DNA from: Setomelanomma holmii
Lineage: Eukaryota > Ascomycota > Dothideomycetes > Pleosporales > Phaeosphaeriaceae
DNA length: 64,000 nucleotides
Direction: 5' to 3'
Assembly (NCBI GenBank): GCA_010015745.1
Contig: ML978220.1
Coordinates: forward strand, 66,969-130,968
Shown: piece by piece, positions 12,062 to 24,470 of the stretch
Layout of the letters: every line of letters starts with the position of its first letter
How positions within the stretch are numbered: the stretch's first letter is position 1
Translations under genes and position numbers: made by a program
Notes under the pieces: model-generated
What the model was told of the DNA's origin: nothing
Databases searched by the model: none
The model's input: the letters and a program-made list of their open reading frames with translations, nothing else

Positions 12062-12370
12062 GCTGGTGGGCGTGGTGTTGGTGTCGCGATACAGGTAACT
12101 TTTCGAGATGCGGGCTCGGGGAAATTCCGCTAGAGCTCTGGGCACGTGCGGTGAAATCATCGCAGAGGCAAGAGCTCCCCTCACATTTCGCCGCCGTCTT
12201 TCCTACGCGCTTTTGTCTTGTCTTCTTTGCGTACATGCTTCGCGCGTCATCCCGTTGCTTCATGGACCCAACTAACATCTAACCGACTTCCCCATTGTGG
12301 GACAATCGCATTCCGGACTTAGTCCAAGTTCACGATTTGCACAGCGCCAGTCCTCCACCTCTTCACCACG
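12062..12370. promoter_or_regulatory. Bidirectional promoter region, RSM18 / CIA84-like
   Basis: Only 309 bp separate the two divergent starts. A CACGTG palindrome sits near the middle at 12143-12148. Sharing of regulation is an inference from the layout. Confidence 0.45.
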
Positions 12371-14866
12371 ATGCCGTCGCACCTAACCCGCCTCGTCTTC
12401 CGGAGCCTCATCGCGAACGAGCCTCTACTTTACCGTGGATGTCGCTATCGAGCCGTCCGACCACACTTTATAAATCACACTGGCCCTCGAGCGCTTCCAC
12501 GGATACAGCGGAGGACATTCTTCGAATTGTTCAAGCAACGGCGGAAAATAAAGCCTCCGGAGATACCCGCCGGCTTGGAAACGCTCTCTGAATTGGTGCA
12601 TGCGCAGAAGACAGGTGTGCGGCCGCCAAAAGCTGATGCCATTGCGGATGCTTTCAAGGCATTCTTTGCGCAGAGGAAGGGTGCCTTCGACGACTTCTAC
12701 ATATCTCGAGCGAATGTGGCGTTGAAACATCTTCTGCAGAATCCTCGAGAAGATGGGCAACCATGGCTCAGCAACAAAGAGCTAGACGAGATATTCCGAA
12801 AGCTGCTACATACAGATCATCGCCCACAGAAAGGCGGAGAAGAGCATGTGCGTTTTGGAAGAGCACTCCTCGGCCAAATCATGAAGCAGAATGAGTTGGG
12901 AGTAGGAGAAGAAGCTGTGTCTGACGGGCAGAAGCTGGACCGACTGCTTCAGCAGGATTTCAACCTGGTGCGGCTGCTTTCAATATTTGGTTCGGCGACT
13001 GAGGCAAGGGACATCGTCGCGAACAAATTCACATCCACCACAAAGCTGTCTCCAGAGCAGCACAAGCTCTTGCGCAAGGCCTGGGGCACAATGCTCGGCG
13101 GCATCGTTCGACAGGGCAGCATAGAGGAGATGCGGAAAACGACAGCACTTATGCAGAGCACGTCTATTCTCATGAATACTCGAATGCAGTACGATATAGT
13201 CGCCTTCTTTGCAGAGCGCAAAGAATTGGAAGAAGCGAGGTTCTGGTATGCGTATCCCGTCGTCAACATGTTCGGAAAAGAGGGTGCCTCGCCATCAGGC
13301 AAGACATCTGCTGCTCTACTGAAAGTTTGTGCACTAAGCGGCGAACTGTCTCTTGGCCAAGAGGTTGTTGCTTCGTTGCTGAAAAACGCCATGCCCGGAA
13401 AGGAATCCTGGGACGCGGTCTTCTTATGGTCCGCTGCCATCGGCAAAGGCGTGGACGAGGTTGACCGCATGATGAGCGTCATGATACGACGCAACGACGA
13501 GGCTCGGCAGAAGGATCCCTCCGTTGCAATAATCCGGCCCGACGTTGACACTATCAATTCTCTGGTTGATCTTGCCATATCGAAGAAGGATCCCTACACG
13601 GCTGAAAGATACATCGCACTAGGCGAGAAACGTGGCATTCCGCCTGATGAGAGGACATATGCTATGCAAATTCAGTACCGATTGTCGGTCAACGACATTG
13701 ACGGCGCTCGAGCCGCCTATTTCAACCTTCAGGGCGACTTCTCTGGAGCAGAACAGAGTGTTTCAGTCGTCAATCAACTGATACAGGCTCTCTGCCGAGC
13801 TAAGCAGCAGCACTTTGATGAGCTAATGGTCATGGTGGATGACTTGCATGAGCGCAAGGCCTCCTTTGCACCCGAAACCATCGCATCCCTGTGTGTTCTC
13901 CATCTTCATCGAGGCGAGATGCACGATGCAATGGACCTGCTACAAGTTCACGCTCATCAATTCGCTCCTGAGCAGCGACGAATCATCCAACGAGGACTAT
14001 TGGCCTGTATCCTAGATGCCGAGACAAGCACTGCAGATGCCTGGGACACATATCAAATCATGCGCAATGTGTTTCAAGAGACTCCTCGAGACGACCGACT
14101 CCAGGTCATGAAAGAGTTCTTTGCGAGGAAGCGCTCGGATATGGCATGTCACGTCTTTTTCCACATGCGCAATCATATCAGCCCGCAGATCGCGGCCACC
14201 GGGGACGTATATGTCGAAGCATTCACAGGATTTTCTCATTGCGAGGATGCTGAGTCTCTGGAGCTGGCACACAATCAACTCAAGCTTGATCTGGGCGTTG
14301 ACTTCGACACCAAGCTTCGCAACGCACTGATGCTGGCATACGCAGCTACTAAGCAGAACAAGAAAGCATTACAATTCTGGAGAGAGATCTGCGAATCGAA
14401 GGAAGGACCGTCGTACAACAGTCTTGCCATTGCCTTTAGGTCTTGTGAAGGTATGCACTTCGGCCACGAACATGCACGGTCCATCTGGAAACGACTTAGG
14501 GAGCAGGACGTGGAGATTGACAGATCCATCTGGACAGCCTACATGTGTGCCCTGGCAAGGAATCACCAACACGAAGAAGCACAGGCGCTCGTCGAAACGG
14601 TCGAGGATGAATTTGGCTTCACTCCCGACCTAGAAGTGTAAGTCTATCTGCGAACATCGAAATCGAGTGGGACTCGGCTAACAATCAGAAGTCTTGGCAA
14701 TTGGTTCAATATGACGACAAACTCGGAGCGCCAGGCCAAAGTCGAGGCCTGGATCAAGGAACGTTACCCAAGTGTGTGGACAGAGCTCGAGGCGTTGGGG
14801 CATTGGGTCACCATGGATGGGTTTGGGTATCGGCAATACTACTTGAACCGTGACCTCGACCCGTAG
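12371..14866 (+). CDS. Mitochondrial PPR-like protein, Cia84-type complex I assembly factor
   Basis: Exons 12371-14637 and 14689-14866 (51-bp intron, donor GTAAGT, branch GCTAAC) encode 814 residues. The start is followed by an Arg-rich presequence and then RRTFFELFKQRRKIKPPEIP and GLETLSELVHAQ, which I recognise as the N-terminal signature of fungal complex I intermediate-associated protein 84. The body is a long array of helical pairs spaced about 35 residues apart (for example RAAYFNLQGDFSGAEQSVSV and DAMDLLQVHAHQF), as in pentatricopeptide proteins. The terminal exon, LGNWFNMTTNSERQAKVEAW onward, closes with a Trp/Tyr-rich stretch. Cia84 acts in the matrix as a chaperone for the membrane arm of NADH dehydrogenase. 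The PPR-like mitochondrial assignment is firm; the orthology to Cia84 is probable. Confidence 0.7.
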
Positions 14867-15494
14867 ACGACCGATTTAAAGTATATAAGAGCAAGGTATC
14901 ATGTCTATACGGCATGGGATGGCGAGCGGTTGCTGCAATGGTCAGCTTGATGTGCGTTTGAAACTTTTCCTCGGCATCATTGACCGGTCGTGAGTGTTCA
15001 TATCCTGATTCGAGTTCTTACGCGGCTGTGGGATGCGTTTCAAAGCATACTCCGCTCACTCGCCTGTGGTGTATGGTGAGCTATTTGTTTGTTTGTGCAC
15101 GATCATAAGATGGCGGAAGAAAGTTCCGTTGAGCATTGTTAGCTGACTTCGACCCTCCTCCGTTTGCCTCTCACCTGTTCTCACCGCTATCCTCTGTACA
15201 GCAAAGACGCTTTCCTAAGGCACTGGCGCTCACCATAAGTATATCCTGCCGTCTCTTCCGTCCTCTTCTTCCTACTCTCCTCTTTCTTCCCACAGGCATC
15301 ATCCATCCCTGAGTCCAGTCCCACAGCCACCCAGCACATACTCAAGCTCCCGAAGTTCTTGATTTGCTCATTGTCGCACATCGACTTTCGACTGCTACCA
15401 GCACGAGACGATTTGATCGAGCGACGGTATATGCCTCATCTAGCTGCAGCCTGCCAAACTTGAGTGAGAACACTTGCTGAAACACCTAGCAACC
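14867..15494. other. Intergenic region, no gene seen
   Basis: 3' flank of the PPR gene and 5' flank of the secreted repeat protein. Pyrimidine-rich near 15250-15300; no coding or RNA signal. Confidence 0.5.
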
Positions 15495-18400
15495 ATGCGC
15501 CTTCCGCATCTGCTCGTCGGCCTCGTCGGCCTAGCTGGCGTAGTCGTAGCTTCCCCAACGCCACCTGGCATCCGCCGTGATGACGACACCAATGCCTCCG
15601 CAGCGTTTTCCAAGCGCCTCGATGTCTACACCGAAGATCGATTCCGAGGCACACCCTACGAGATCGATGCCGGCAATGGCTGCTACAAGTTTCAACCGCC
15701 CGTCTACAAGAATGTCCACTCATTCCACGTGGTGAATCAGGTGTGCACCTTCACGGACACGGACAACTGCGATGGCAAAGTACTCTTTACCGCAGGTTCG
15801 TGTGGCAGCCAAGTCTGGGTTCGTCTCGATCGCGACGGCATCGACATATACCCTGCCAGAATCGCTGCCGTTCATTGCGGAGACCAGAGTCTGAAGCGCG
15901 ATGAAACCGCGTCATCTGTGCGAGCCATTGAAGCTACCATCGAAGTCAAGTCGGCTCCTGTGAAGGGTACTGATAATACAAATCGGTCTCCCGCCGGAGC
16001 GCCGGGCGAGGTCACATTCTGCTTCACCGCCGAGCGCTGCATCATGGTCTCTGCCAACGACGCCTGCGTCTCGATTCCTGGCGAGGTGAATTACATGGTT
16101 CGCACGATCTATCAGGAGCGTGGTACTATCTGCAAGTACTATGACAGGTCATGTAGTGACCCCGAGTTATTCACCATCGACTCCCTTGATACACCCATGT
16201 CCGCTAAGCTTGCGAACTGGTACGGCAATCAGGTTGGCTTCGTCAAGTGCAGTCTTCACTGGAAGCCTACTACTGCAGAAGATAATCCTGCCCCCTCTAG
16301 GCTGCAAGCACGCGACCTCACCCCAGGCAATGTGCGCGGCTGCAATCGACAGAACGAATGCTTGTATATACAGCCAGCTCTGAAGTGCAAGGCTTTCCCT
16401 GCAGGCATTGCCAACAACCTCGCTTCGATCTTACAGTGGAAGGGATCAATTTGCGAGTACTACTCTGCTTCAGATTGCTCGAGCGGACGAGTTATGACAG
16501 TCACTGCTGGCAACCAAGATTACTCTCCAGCTCTCAGTTGGGACGACGGCGTACGCATCACCTCGGCGTATTGCTGGATCCCGCAGTCAGCAGATGCCAT
16601 TGCCATTGAAGCCGGAACGACGATGCACGAGCCGCAGGCACGGCGTGATACTCTACAAGCACGCAATCTTGATCTTGGCGACGTGCGCGGATGCAATCCA
16701 ATCGGTACTTGTATCTATATACAGCCATCATTCAGGTGTGCAGCCTTTCCTTTCGGCATTTCCAGCAACCTCGCTTCTATCTTACAGTGGAAAAGTTCTT
16801 CTTGCGAGTATTACTCGTCCTTCGATTGCACGAGCGGGCGAATAACGACAGTCGTCGCTGGCTCTCAAGATTTCTCCCCGGATCTCAGCCATGGTGAAAG
16901 CGAACGGATCGTCTCAGTGTACTGCTTCGTTCCTCAATCGCAGGACGCCGTCCAAGCTGGTGCGACAATCCGCGAGCCTCCAGCTCAGGATGATGAAGTC
17001 GCTGGCTCTTTGCCCCTTGCGATTCGCAGCGACCAATCTGCCCAAGCAATGGGTCTAGGTGAAGTGCGCTTCGACAATTGGCAAGGTTCCAGGCTGGTAC
17101 ATGCACTCGAAATATGCCAGATAATTCCATCTGGCTGGGCGTATAGTAAGCTCACACCTCGTCCCACTCTCTAGAAGACCTACTACCCTGAGCCGTCTTC
17201 ATATGCTTCATGCCAGCGGCAGATTAGACAGTATTCAAAGATGCCTGCTGACCATACTCTCTTTTTGCAGACTTCATTGGACTGGTACAGTCGGCCTATA
17301 CTGACTGTACTTATCATTACACTAGCACAGAGTGCTCTGCAGCAGTCATCACTGTCCAAACAGCCAGTTACGACTGGTCACCTGACATATCCGCATGGGC
17401 CAAGTACATTGGCACAGTCAATTGCCATAGGAACCACCGCTCGACCACTGCCTCCGTCGAAGTTGGTACTCTGCCTTCCCAACCTAACGATGCCCGCTCA
17501 TCGCCACTTCAAACTCGCAAAGATGACTCCGCAATGGGAATGTACCCTGGTGACGTTCGCATCGAGAACCAGCAGAACGGCGGTAAAGCTTCCGTATGGT
17601 TGCGTGCACTCGACACATGCAAAGCTCTACCAGAAGGATTCGCCTTTCATGCCGACATAATAACGCAAGGCCCCAACAGTCTCTGCGAATATACTTCAGC
17701 GATGGACTGCAACCGAGACACATCAGTCGCAGACGCTAGATCTAATCCAGGACAAGAGTATGCTCCGCAGTTCAGCCGGGAGATGCTCAACAGAATCGGC
17801 GCAGTACGATGCTCAATCAACAGCGCGGTGCCTCTGTCATCCGTCGATGATCGCTCACTGTCACTTGAAGCTCGCACGGTTGACACTGTTATGGCAGAAC
17901 CTGGCGACGTTCGCTTCGAGAATGTGCAGGGCGGTGGTTATGGTTCCACGACGGTGCGTGCACTCGACACATGCAAAGCTATTCCAGAAGGCTCTGCCTA
18001 CCATATCGAAAGCATAACACAGGGGCGTGGCCGTATCTGCGAATATTTCTCAGCGACGGACTGCAACGGAGAGGCCCCAGTTGCGACCGCTTCATCGCCC
18101 TGTAACGAAGATCACTCCCCGTCCTTCGATCAGTGTACCCGCAGCAGAATCGGCGCAGTCAAATGTTCTGCCTATTGCAAGCTGAACTCGCACGAGTCCA
18201 GTGCGAAGACGATAGCCACTTCAACCACACCTTGCGACGACCCTCACTGGGTGGACCCTCGCTACTCAAATCCCCAGCCTCCTTTCTGCGGCGCCCCAGG
18301 TTTTTTATACTTCTGCCTGAGCAATGGTACCGCCACTGACTACTTCTGTGGCCGGGCGTGCACAGGTCTCATGGCACAAGACCAGTGTCATGTGCTTGGC

Positions 18401-19729
18401 GATGACTGGGCTCACAGGGTAGAATCGCTCTGGCAGGATGCAGGCACCGTGTGCAAGTACTATGTCAACGATTGCTCAGATACCAGGCCTACTCTAATTT
18501 TCGATACTCGCGCCCGGTCTTATGCGCCTATCGACTTACGTGGCGCCAATATCAAGATTCGCGCAGCCAAGTGTAGTAGCAGCTGGTCTTCAGCAGAACT
18601 CGAGGCTCGCCCAGAAACCATCATTTATAACGCCACAATATCGGCTTCTATTCCGGGGAAGCGCGACACTAAAGCCGCCTTTACCAGCACATCAATGAGC
18701 ACTCGCTCGTCTCTTCGCCCTCGCGATGACCTCTGGAAAGTCCTCGATCCTTCTGATAGGGATGACGGCCCACTCGTGCTCTGCCACAATATCAATATGG
18801 GTGGAAAGTGCTTTTCGTACGTCGGCTCGCCTGCATGCGCCGACAACCCTTTCAACGTCGACGCGATCGAGTCTCTCTGGGTGCAGGCAGGTTGGCGATG
18901 CGCACTCTACCCCATCAACGGCTGTTCGGCTGCAAGCGGCCCACCACACTATGCTGATGCACGAGATGGAGATATAACGGTGAATGACGTAGACTACTGG
19001 ATCTCGTCTATCACGTGCAGCCGGTCGCCATTCCTCGCAGACACCGAGACTGCATCCGGCAGTGCTTCTCTCGCCCCTCGCGACTCCGGCTGGAAATCCA
19101 CCGACCTTCAAGGCGCCACCGACGGGCCCCTCTTACTGTGCCACGATCTCAACTTGGGCGGAGAATGCTTCGAATATACTGCTCCTCCGACATGCGCCAA
19201 TAACGCTTTCAACGTCGATTCTGTCAAGTCTCTCCGTCTCCTCAAAGGCTGGCAATGCGCTTTGTATCCCGTCAACGATTGCCCCACCTATGGGTTCCCG
19301 CAACATGCTGAGGCGAGGGATGAAGATCTCTTGGCCGACATCGTGGGTTTCCGGATTTCGTCTGTGACGTGTAGTCCATTGTCGCTTCTTACACCATCTC
19401 CCTTGGATGATACTACGCCTACTCTCACGGCGAGAGACCAGACCTACGACGGTCCGGGCGATGCGGAAATCTGCGACTGGGCCAACTTCGTGGGTTGTGG
19501 ATCTGTCTCGAACGCGATGAATTCCTGCTCAATGATATTGTCAGAATACGCTGGTCCAAGGTCAATCAAGCAGTATTCGGGGGCGGTGTGCAAGTGGTAC
19601 GAGGACTTCGGCTGCAATGAGCTTAATCTGGTCAAGACGCTGGATTCGAGGAACGCAACGGTCAGCATCGAGGACTTGGGTGGAAACTTCCGCGCGAAGA
19701 GCGTGAAGTGTCGTGCTGAGCTTTGGTAG
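15495..19729 (+). CDS. Large secreted protein of ~11 Cys-rich crystallin-like repeats
   Basis: Exons 15495-17145 and 17271-19729 join across a 125-bp intron (GTAAGC...TTTGCAG) into 1369 residues; the junction restores a repeat unit that neither exon completes. MRLPHLLVGLVGLAGVVVAS is a clear signal peptide. About 11 units of 80-90 residues follow, each of the pattern G-[DE]-V-R-x-C/N..., a Cys near position 20, hydrophobic-Ile, then C-x-[YF]-[YF]-x4-C near the middle and [IV]-x-[SA]-[VA]-x-C at the end. Units 3/4, 6/7 and 9/10 are near copies of each other (for example GPLVLCHNINMGGKCFSY and GPLLLCHDLNLGGECFEY). The layout resembles beta/gamma-crystallin Greek-key pairs, but I cannot confirm the fold. 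Repeats are separated by Arg-rich linkers (LQARD, LEARP) that could be Kex2-type cleavage sites. The role (cell wall, effector, adhesion) is unknown. Confidence 0.85.
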
Positions 19730-19944
19730 GCATCCGGGTGGTGGTTTAAGGGGCGAGAGAGGAGTGGGAAAGGGTGAGGTTTCTAGCTGTGGAGATGGGA
19801 GAATGACCACGGAGAAGTGGAAAAGCCAGGCTCAGAGGTTGGATTGATGCCAGACTTGAAGGGAGAAGCAATATACTAGATTGAAAAGCTTCTGGATACT
19901 TAACAGATTCACAACAGGAAACGAGATTCCATGCTCTTATGATG

Positions 19945-20291
19945 CGAGTAAATCTGAGCAAGTCCACCTGAGCAAAACCACCTGAGCAAAACCACTAGAG
20001 GAAAACTACCGCAGCAAAACCAGAGGAAACCTACCGCAGCAAAACTACTGCAGCAAAACCACTGCAGCAAAACCACTGCAGCAAAACCACTGCAGCAAAA
20101 CCAATGCAGTAAAACCAATGCAGCAAAACAACCCAAGCAAATGCACCTAAGCATCTGCAAAAAACCCGAGTAAATTAACCTGAGTAAATCAACCTGAGTA
20201 AATCAACCTGAGTAAATTAACCTAAGTAAATCAACCTGAGTAGATCAACCTGAGTAGATGAACCTGAGTAGATCAACCGAGTAAATCAACC
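19945..20291. repeat. 14-bp minisatellite with two interleaved unit types
   Basis: About 24 tandem units. The first half uses ctgcagcaaaacca-like units and the second half cctgagtaaatcaa-like units, both 14 bp, with intermediate forms (cctgagcaaaacca) at the left edge that link the two. Exact adjacent copies occur near 20048-20100 and 20170-20215. The array lies between two gene 3' ends and is not coding; long ORFs over it come from the repeat. Confidence 0.9.
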
Positions 20292-20503
20292 AGACTCTCC
20301 ACTCAACCTTATCCCTCACGAAAGCGTACTCCATCAAAATTTGAGGATATTCATCTATTACCATTAAACCTTATCCTATCTCCATCATACCAAGTTCGTA
20401 CATCTGGTATTCGGCAATGCATTGCTAGGCTGCGAAATGAACAGAAATGCTCGCTCAAACGAAAATTACAGTTTATCAACAATATTTTCAATCCCAGCCG
20501 TCA

Positions 20504-23053
20504 TCAATCCCGATTGATAACCCTCAAACTCCTCCTCGGATTCAACAACACACCCCTCGTCCCCCAAAAACTCGGCTCTTGACCACTCAACAAATCGTCA
20601 TGCACACTCCCCTCACTACTCCGTCGTCCCCAATTCCCACCTGCGCCAGCACCCGCATACGCCGTATTTGTCTCCGCGCTTGGTCCGCGCGCAATGTCAA
20701 AGCTCCCCGCTGCCGCGCCATGGCTACTCCCAAGCGTCGCGGGCGGTCTCTCGGAGCTAAGTTTCCCGCCTGAGCTCGAGGTGATGGTGCCTTGTTTCTC
20801 GTTATTCGCGCGCGTCTGGACCATGGCGGCGTGGTTCTTCCAGATCTGGACTTGTTTGCGGTAGATCCATGCACAAAAGGCAAAGTACGCTGCTACGACT
20901 GCCAGGACACCCGCGATCACGCCGGCGACGATGGCGCCAATGTTGGGTCCTGAAGAGCCTCCGCCGGAGGGGCCGCTGGCGACTTCGGTGATGATGGCGC
21001 CGTTGGGACCCGTGATGGTGTATGTCTGCGGTTTGCCGGTGGCTAGGGGACCGGCGGTGGGTGTCTGGATGGGTGCGGTGAGGGTTGCACCGCCGGTTGC
21101 TGCGCCGCCGATGACGGCTTGGACAGCCTGGGGTACGGCGTAGCCGTATGAGCCTTCGAGACCGGCCGATGCGCCGAAGCCGCGTTGGTTGGCTTGTTGG
21201 GCAAGAGGGTTGCCGACGCTGTTTTGTTGGCCGTTGTAGGCTTGCTTGGCTTTGTCGCCTGTTAGAGCTGTGAACTGGGAGCCCCAGGAGAGACTAGTCA
21301 TGTTGAAGACGTAGATGCCGGGAGATTCGCAGGACAGGTTGGGGTCGATGTAGCCACCGATCGAAATCATTTGGCCGTCCCAGACGTGGCAGGAGTGACC
21401 AGCGCGTGCATAGGGAACTTGACCGGCTTTGGTCTGGTCGACCTCGATCCAGGTGAATGAAGGTACGGAGAGAATCCACATGTCGTCTTTCTGTGTCTGG
21501 TTGCCTGCTGGGATGAGATTCTGTCCACCGTACATGTACACGTTGTATGATGAGCCGCTGGACAGTGTTAGTCAGGGGAAATGATTTGTAGTAGATTTAG
21601 AAGCTTACTCTGCAGCAGCTGCAACCGTAGCACACGGATTGACGCGATATGGAGGAATCTTGCCCGATGTGCTCTGCTTGTACCAGTTCGACTTGGCAAT
21701 GTCGTAAACGTCGATGACATTCATTTGAGTCTTTTCGGAAGTCAGCTTCCTTGCAGATATCTATGACCATTTCTTCCACTTACGAAAGTGTCATTGTCGC
21801 CGCCACTAAGACCGAGCAAGATGCCCTCGTCACCGAACCCAGGAATGTACATGAGCACACCATCCGCACGAGACGGAAACGATGCTTGGGTTTGCAAACC
21901 ACCTGAAGTGATGTTGCGGAATGCGCCATCACTCCCAGCCTTCTTGTCTGTTTTCAAGCTCTGAACCGCGTTGTTCGTGTATCCTGGAAACGTAAACTCT
22001 AGCAGACTCTTCAAGTAGACACGAGCAATCTGGTTGCTCCAGCCTTCGGTCGTATAATCGTCGAGATGGCCACCAAAGTACCAGCCTCTACCTAGCGAGG
22101 AAACACTGAACGATGCACCTTCCGCGGCTCTCTGGACATCTTGACCATCGCCTTCGCCATTGTCACCAGCTGAAGTCTTTGGGCTTTTGTGCTCGGTCCA
22201 TTGACTGCTTGCGATGTTGTATTCCCACACAGAGTTCGAATCTGGCTTTACTATTGGCTTGTCAGAGAATTGACCACCGTAGAGCCACAGGGAGGAGAGC
22301 GATCCCCAAAGGGTACCGAGCGAGACTGCGGGTGGTCCGGACGGTATTGGGAGACCGGTCAGCGACGGTGATGCGATCTGCCATGATTTCGTGAGATCAA
22401 GTGCGAGGAAGTCATTAGCTGTATGCAAGTTAGCATTCATCATTTCCGACGCCAATCTGGATAATCTTACTCCACGTATTTTGGTCCTCCTTAGGTGAAT
22501 CGTTCTTACGGAACCCGTACATGTACAGGGTGCCATTGACGATCGTACTTTGTCCAGCCCATCGCTTACAGGCGTCTGTAGATGTGTCGTCCCGCTTCAC
22601 TACCACCGACCGTTCTGGCTGTGCCTCAATTGTGCTTCGTGGTATAGTGCCGCCTCGTACACCAAGCCTGGAGATAGGATTCATCGAAAGAATTGGCAGC
22701 ATGATCGCAAGTACGAAAGCAAATACACCGAGTCGATATAACCTCAAAGGCATCGTGGAATGCGATTGTGTAACGGTGGGTGCCGCCATTGAAGGTCGTG
22801 ATTCGTCCTTGTCTACCACTGATTCCCAATCGCTTTCATCGCCATCGTCTTTTGGGTGTTCTCCGAAAACACTATTCCGACTTAGAAACCGTACTGTCCT
22901 CGCAGGCCTAAGATGTTTGAACGTCGTCGCAATCGGTGCCGGACTTCTTTCCTCTCTCATTGTGTCCTCGTCGACCAACCCAACCTCGGTGAATATCGAC
23001 CGTCGTCGGACTTCGGCAGCTTGTGGTCGTACTGGTTCCATGCTGTAATCCAT
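20504..23053 (-). CDS. Kelch-repeat membrane protein
   Basis: Exons 22471-23053, 21784-22418, 21609-21730 and 20504-21557 (introns of 52, 53 and 51 bp, all GTAAGN donors) give 797 residues. A hydrophilic 107-residue N-terminus precedes a membrane segment (YRLGVFAFVLAIMLPILSM, about 106-124). The outer domain has Kelch-type blades: TLYMYG, SSLWLYGG, RGWYFGGH, ILLGLSGGDND, VYMYGGQN and QMISIGGYID. A Gly/Thr/Ser-rich stalk, a second membrane segment (about 653-679, IGAIVAGVIAGVLAVVAAYF) and a Ser/Gly-rich tail follow. Related fungal proteins usually carry a cleaved signal peptide; here the long charged N-terminus suggests a signal anchor and thus two membrane crossings. A role in cell wall or polarity sensing is only a guess. 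MDYSMEPV is the first ATG; MEPV four codons later is possible. Confidence 0.85.
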
Positions 23054-24470
23054 CACGCAAAGACGGCGACCAGTGATGGTCGCGTGCAAGTCGTGTAGTC
23101 GTCAATCGTAAAAACCGAGAAATGCGTGAATGTAAAGGCGCGACCGTGTATAAATGACGTCTGAAGCGTAAACCGGCTGATACCCTGCGTTACCGAAACG
23201 TTGTTAACACGCGGGTGCTATATGTCGGGGATGAGTGGCAAGGTTGGGAGATGCTGATTTGCAGACTATCAAACGCCGGGGTACAGATCCAGGAACACAA
23301 TCCCATAAAAAGTGAGCCGTTGTGTATCCACAGCAAGTGACAACGACGGAAAGACGAGAACAGGTCTAAGGAAAGAGCTGAAACCTGGCGCATGCAGTTG
23401 CACATATGCCCGCAGGCCATTCCAGCGCATCGCTACGCCTCCTCGTCGGCTCGCTCCCTTCCCGCGCATCGCGATGCCCGTAAGTGGCAGGTTGCCAACA
23501 TCCAACGTCATGAGAAGCGCTCGATTGAGTAATGATCGACCCATCGCGATTGGGCTCAACGGCTGAACAAGGGTTGCATTGGCTGCGCGGTAGGGACTGC
23601 CATGCAAATGAAGCGTGACATGTGCCAAGCGAACACGCGAAAAGTGGGCTTCCATGTATTTGAGAACAAGGCTTCGAGCCAGTTAGCTCCAGCTAAACCA
23701 CCAACAATGGCTTTGTGCCTGGACCTGGATTTTGGATAAATCTCATCGCACGCTCCGCGGACGCACCTGCCACGCGTTTGCAATCTCTCCTTTCTTTGCG
23801 TCTACTGCTCGACTCGCTGCTGTCTGCTGCTGATGGAATTGATGTTGCCCCCTCGCACCACCTCGGCCGCTTTCAATGAAGTGCACACCCACCTCCATGC
23901 ACCTGATGCTCCGTTTACGCTTACGGTCCGGAGTGTTTAATAGCGTGCACCTTAGTTCAATGATATCGTGACCCTAAATATCTATTTTTGCGCTATTGAG
24001 GGTTTCGTTGCACAGAAGAACGCTCCAGCTCGCGCCTGTTGAAGGGTTGAGCGTGGCTGAGTCCTGCTGTGGCAAAACGTTTTCTTCCCGGGGTGCACAC
24101 GACTTCGCGTCCCAATTAGCCATTCTCGATCTTTGTTCCGTTAGCGAGGCCCCGTTCACCAGGGATTACTCAATCGATCAACATGCTCGGGTGCTAGCCG
24201 AACATAAGATGTGGTGGTCTCTCGAAGCGATTACACTGTCAGGATGTAGCAGGATCTTCCTGGTCAAGTAGGTGAGGCGACGAAAAATTCATGTGATTTA
24301 CGATGCGTAATTATGCTATCTCTGTTGATGCTGCACCTTGAACGGCAGCCTGCAATGTTTGTGTTAAGTCCCGGGGTATCATGTTATCCAATTGAAAATG
24401 CAGAATCATAGAACCAAAGTCGAACAAGCCAACCGAAAAACTCCGGGCTGCTCTAGATTCTCAAGAACGC
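23054..24470. other. Intergenic region, no gene seen
   Basis: 1.4 kb containing the promoter of the Kelch gene and the 3' flank of the Myb gene. ORFs of up to 128 codons on the minus strand show no recognisable domain. Confidence 0.5.

Noticed and set aside
19909..20160. Hydrophobic Cys/Phe-rich minus-strand ORF
   Set aside because: It is a translation of the 14-bp minisatellite.
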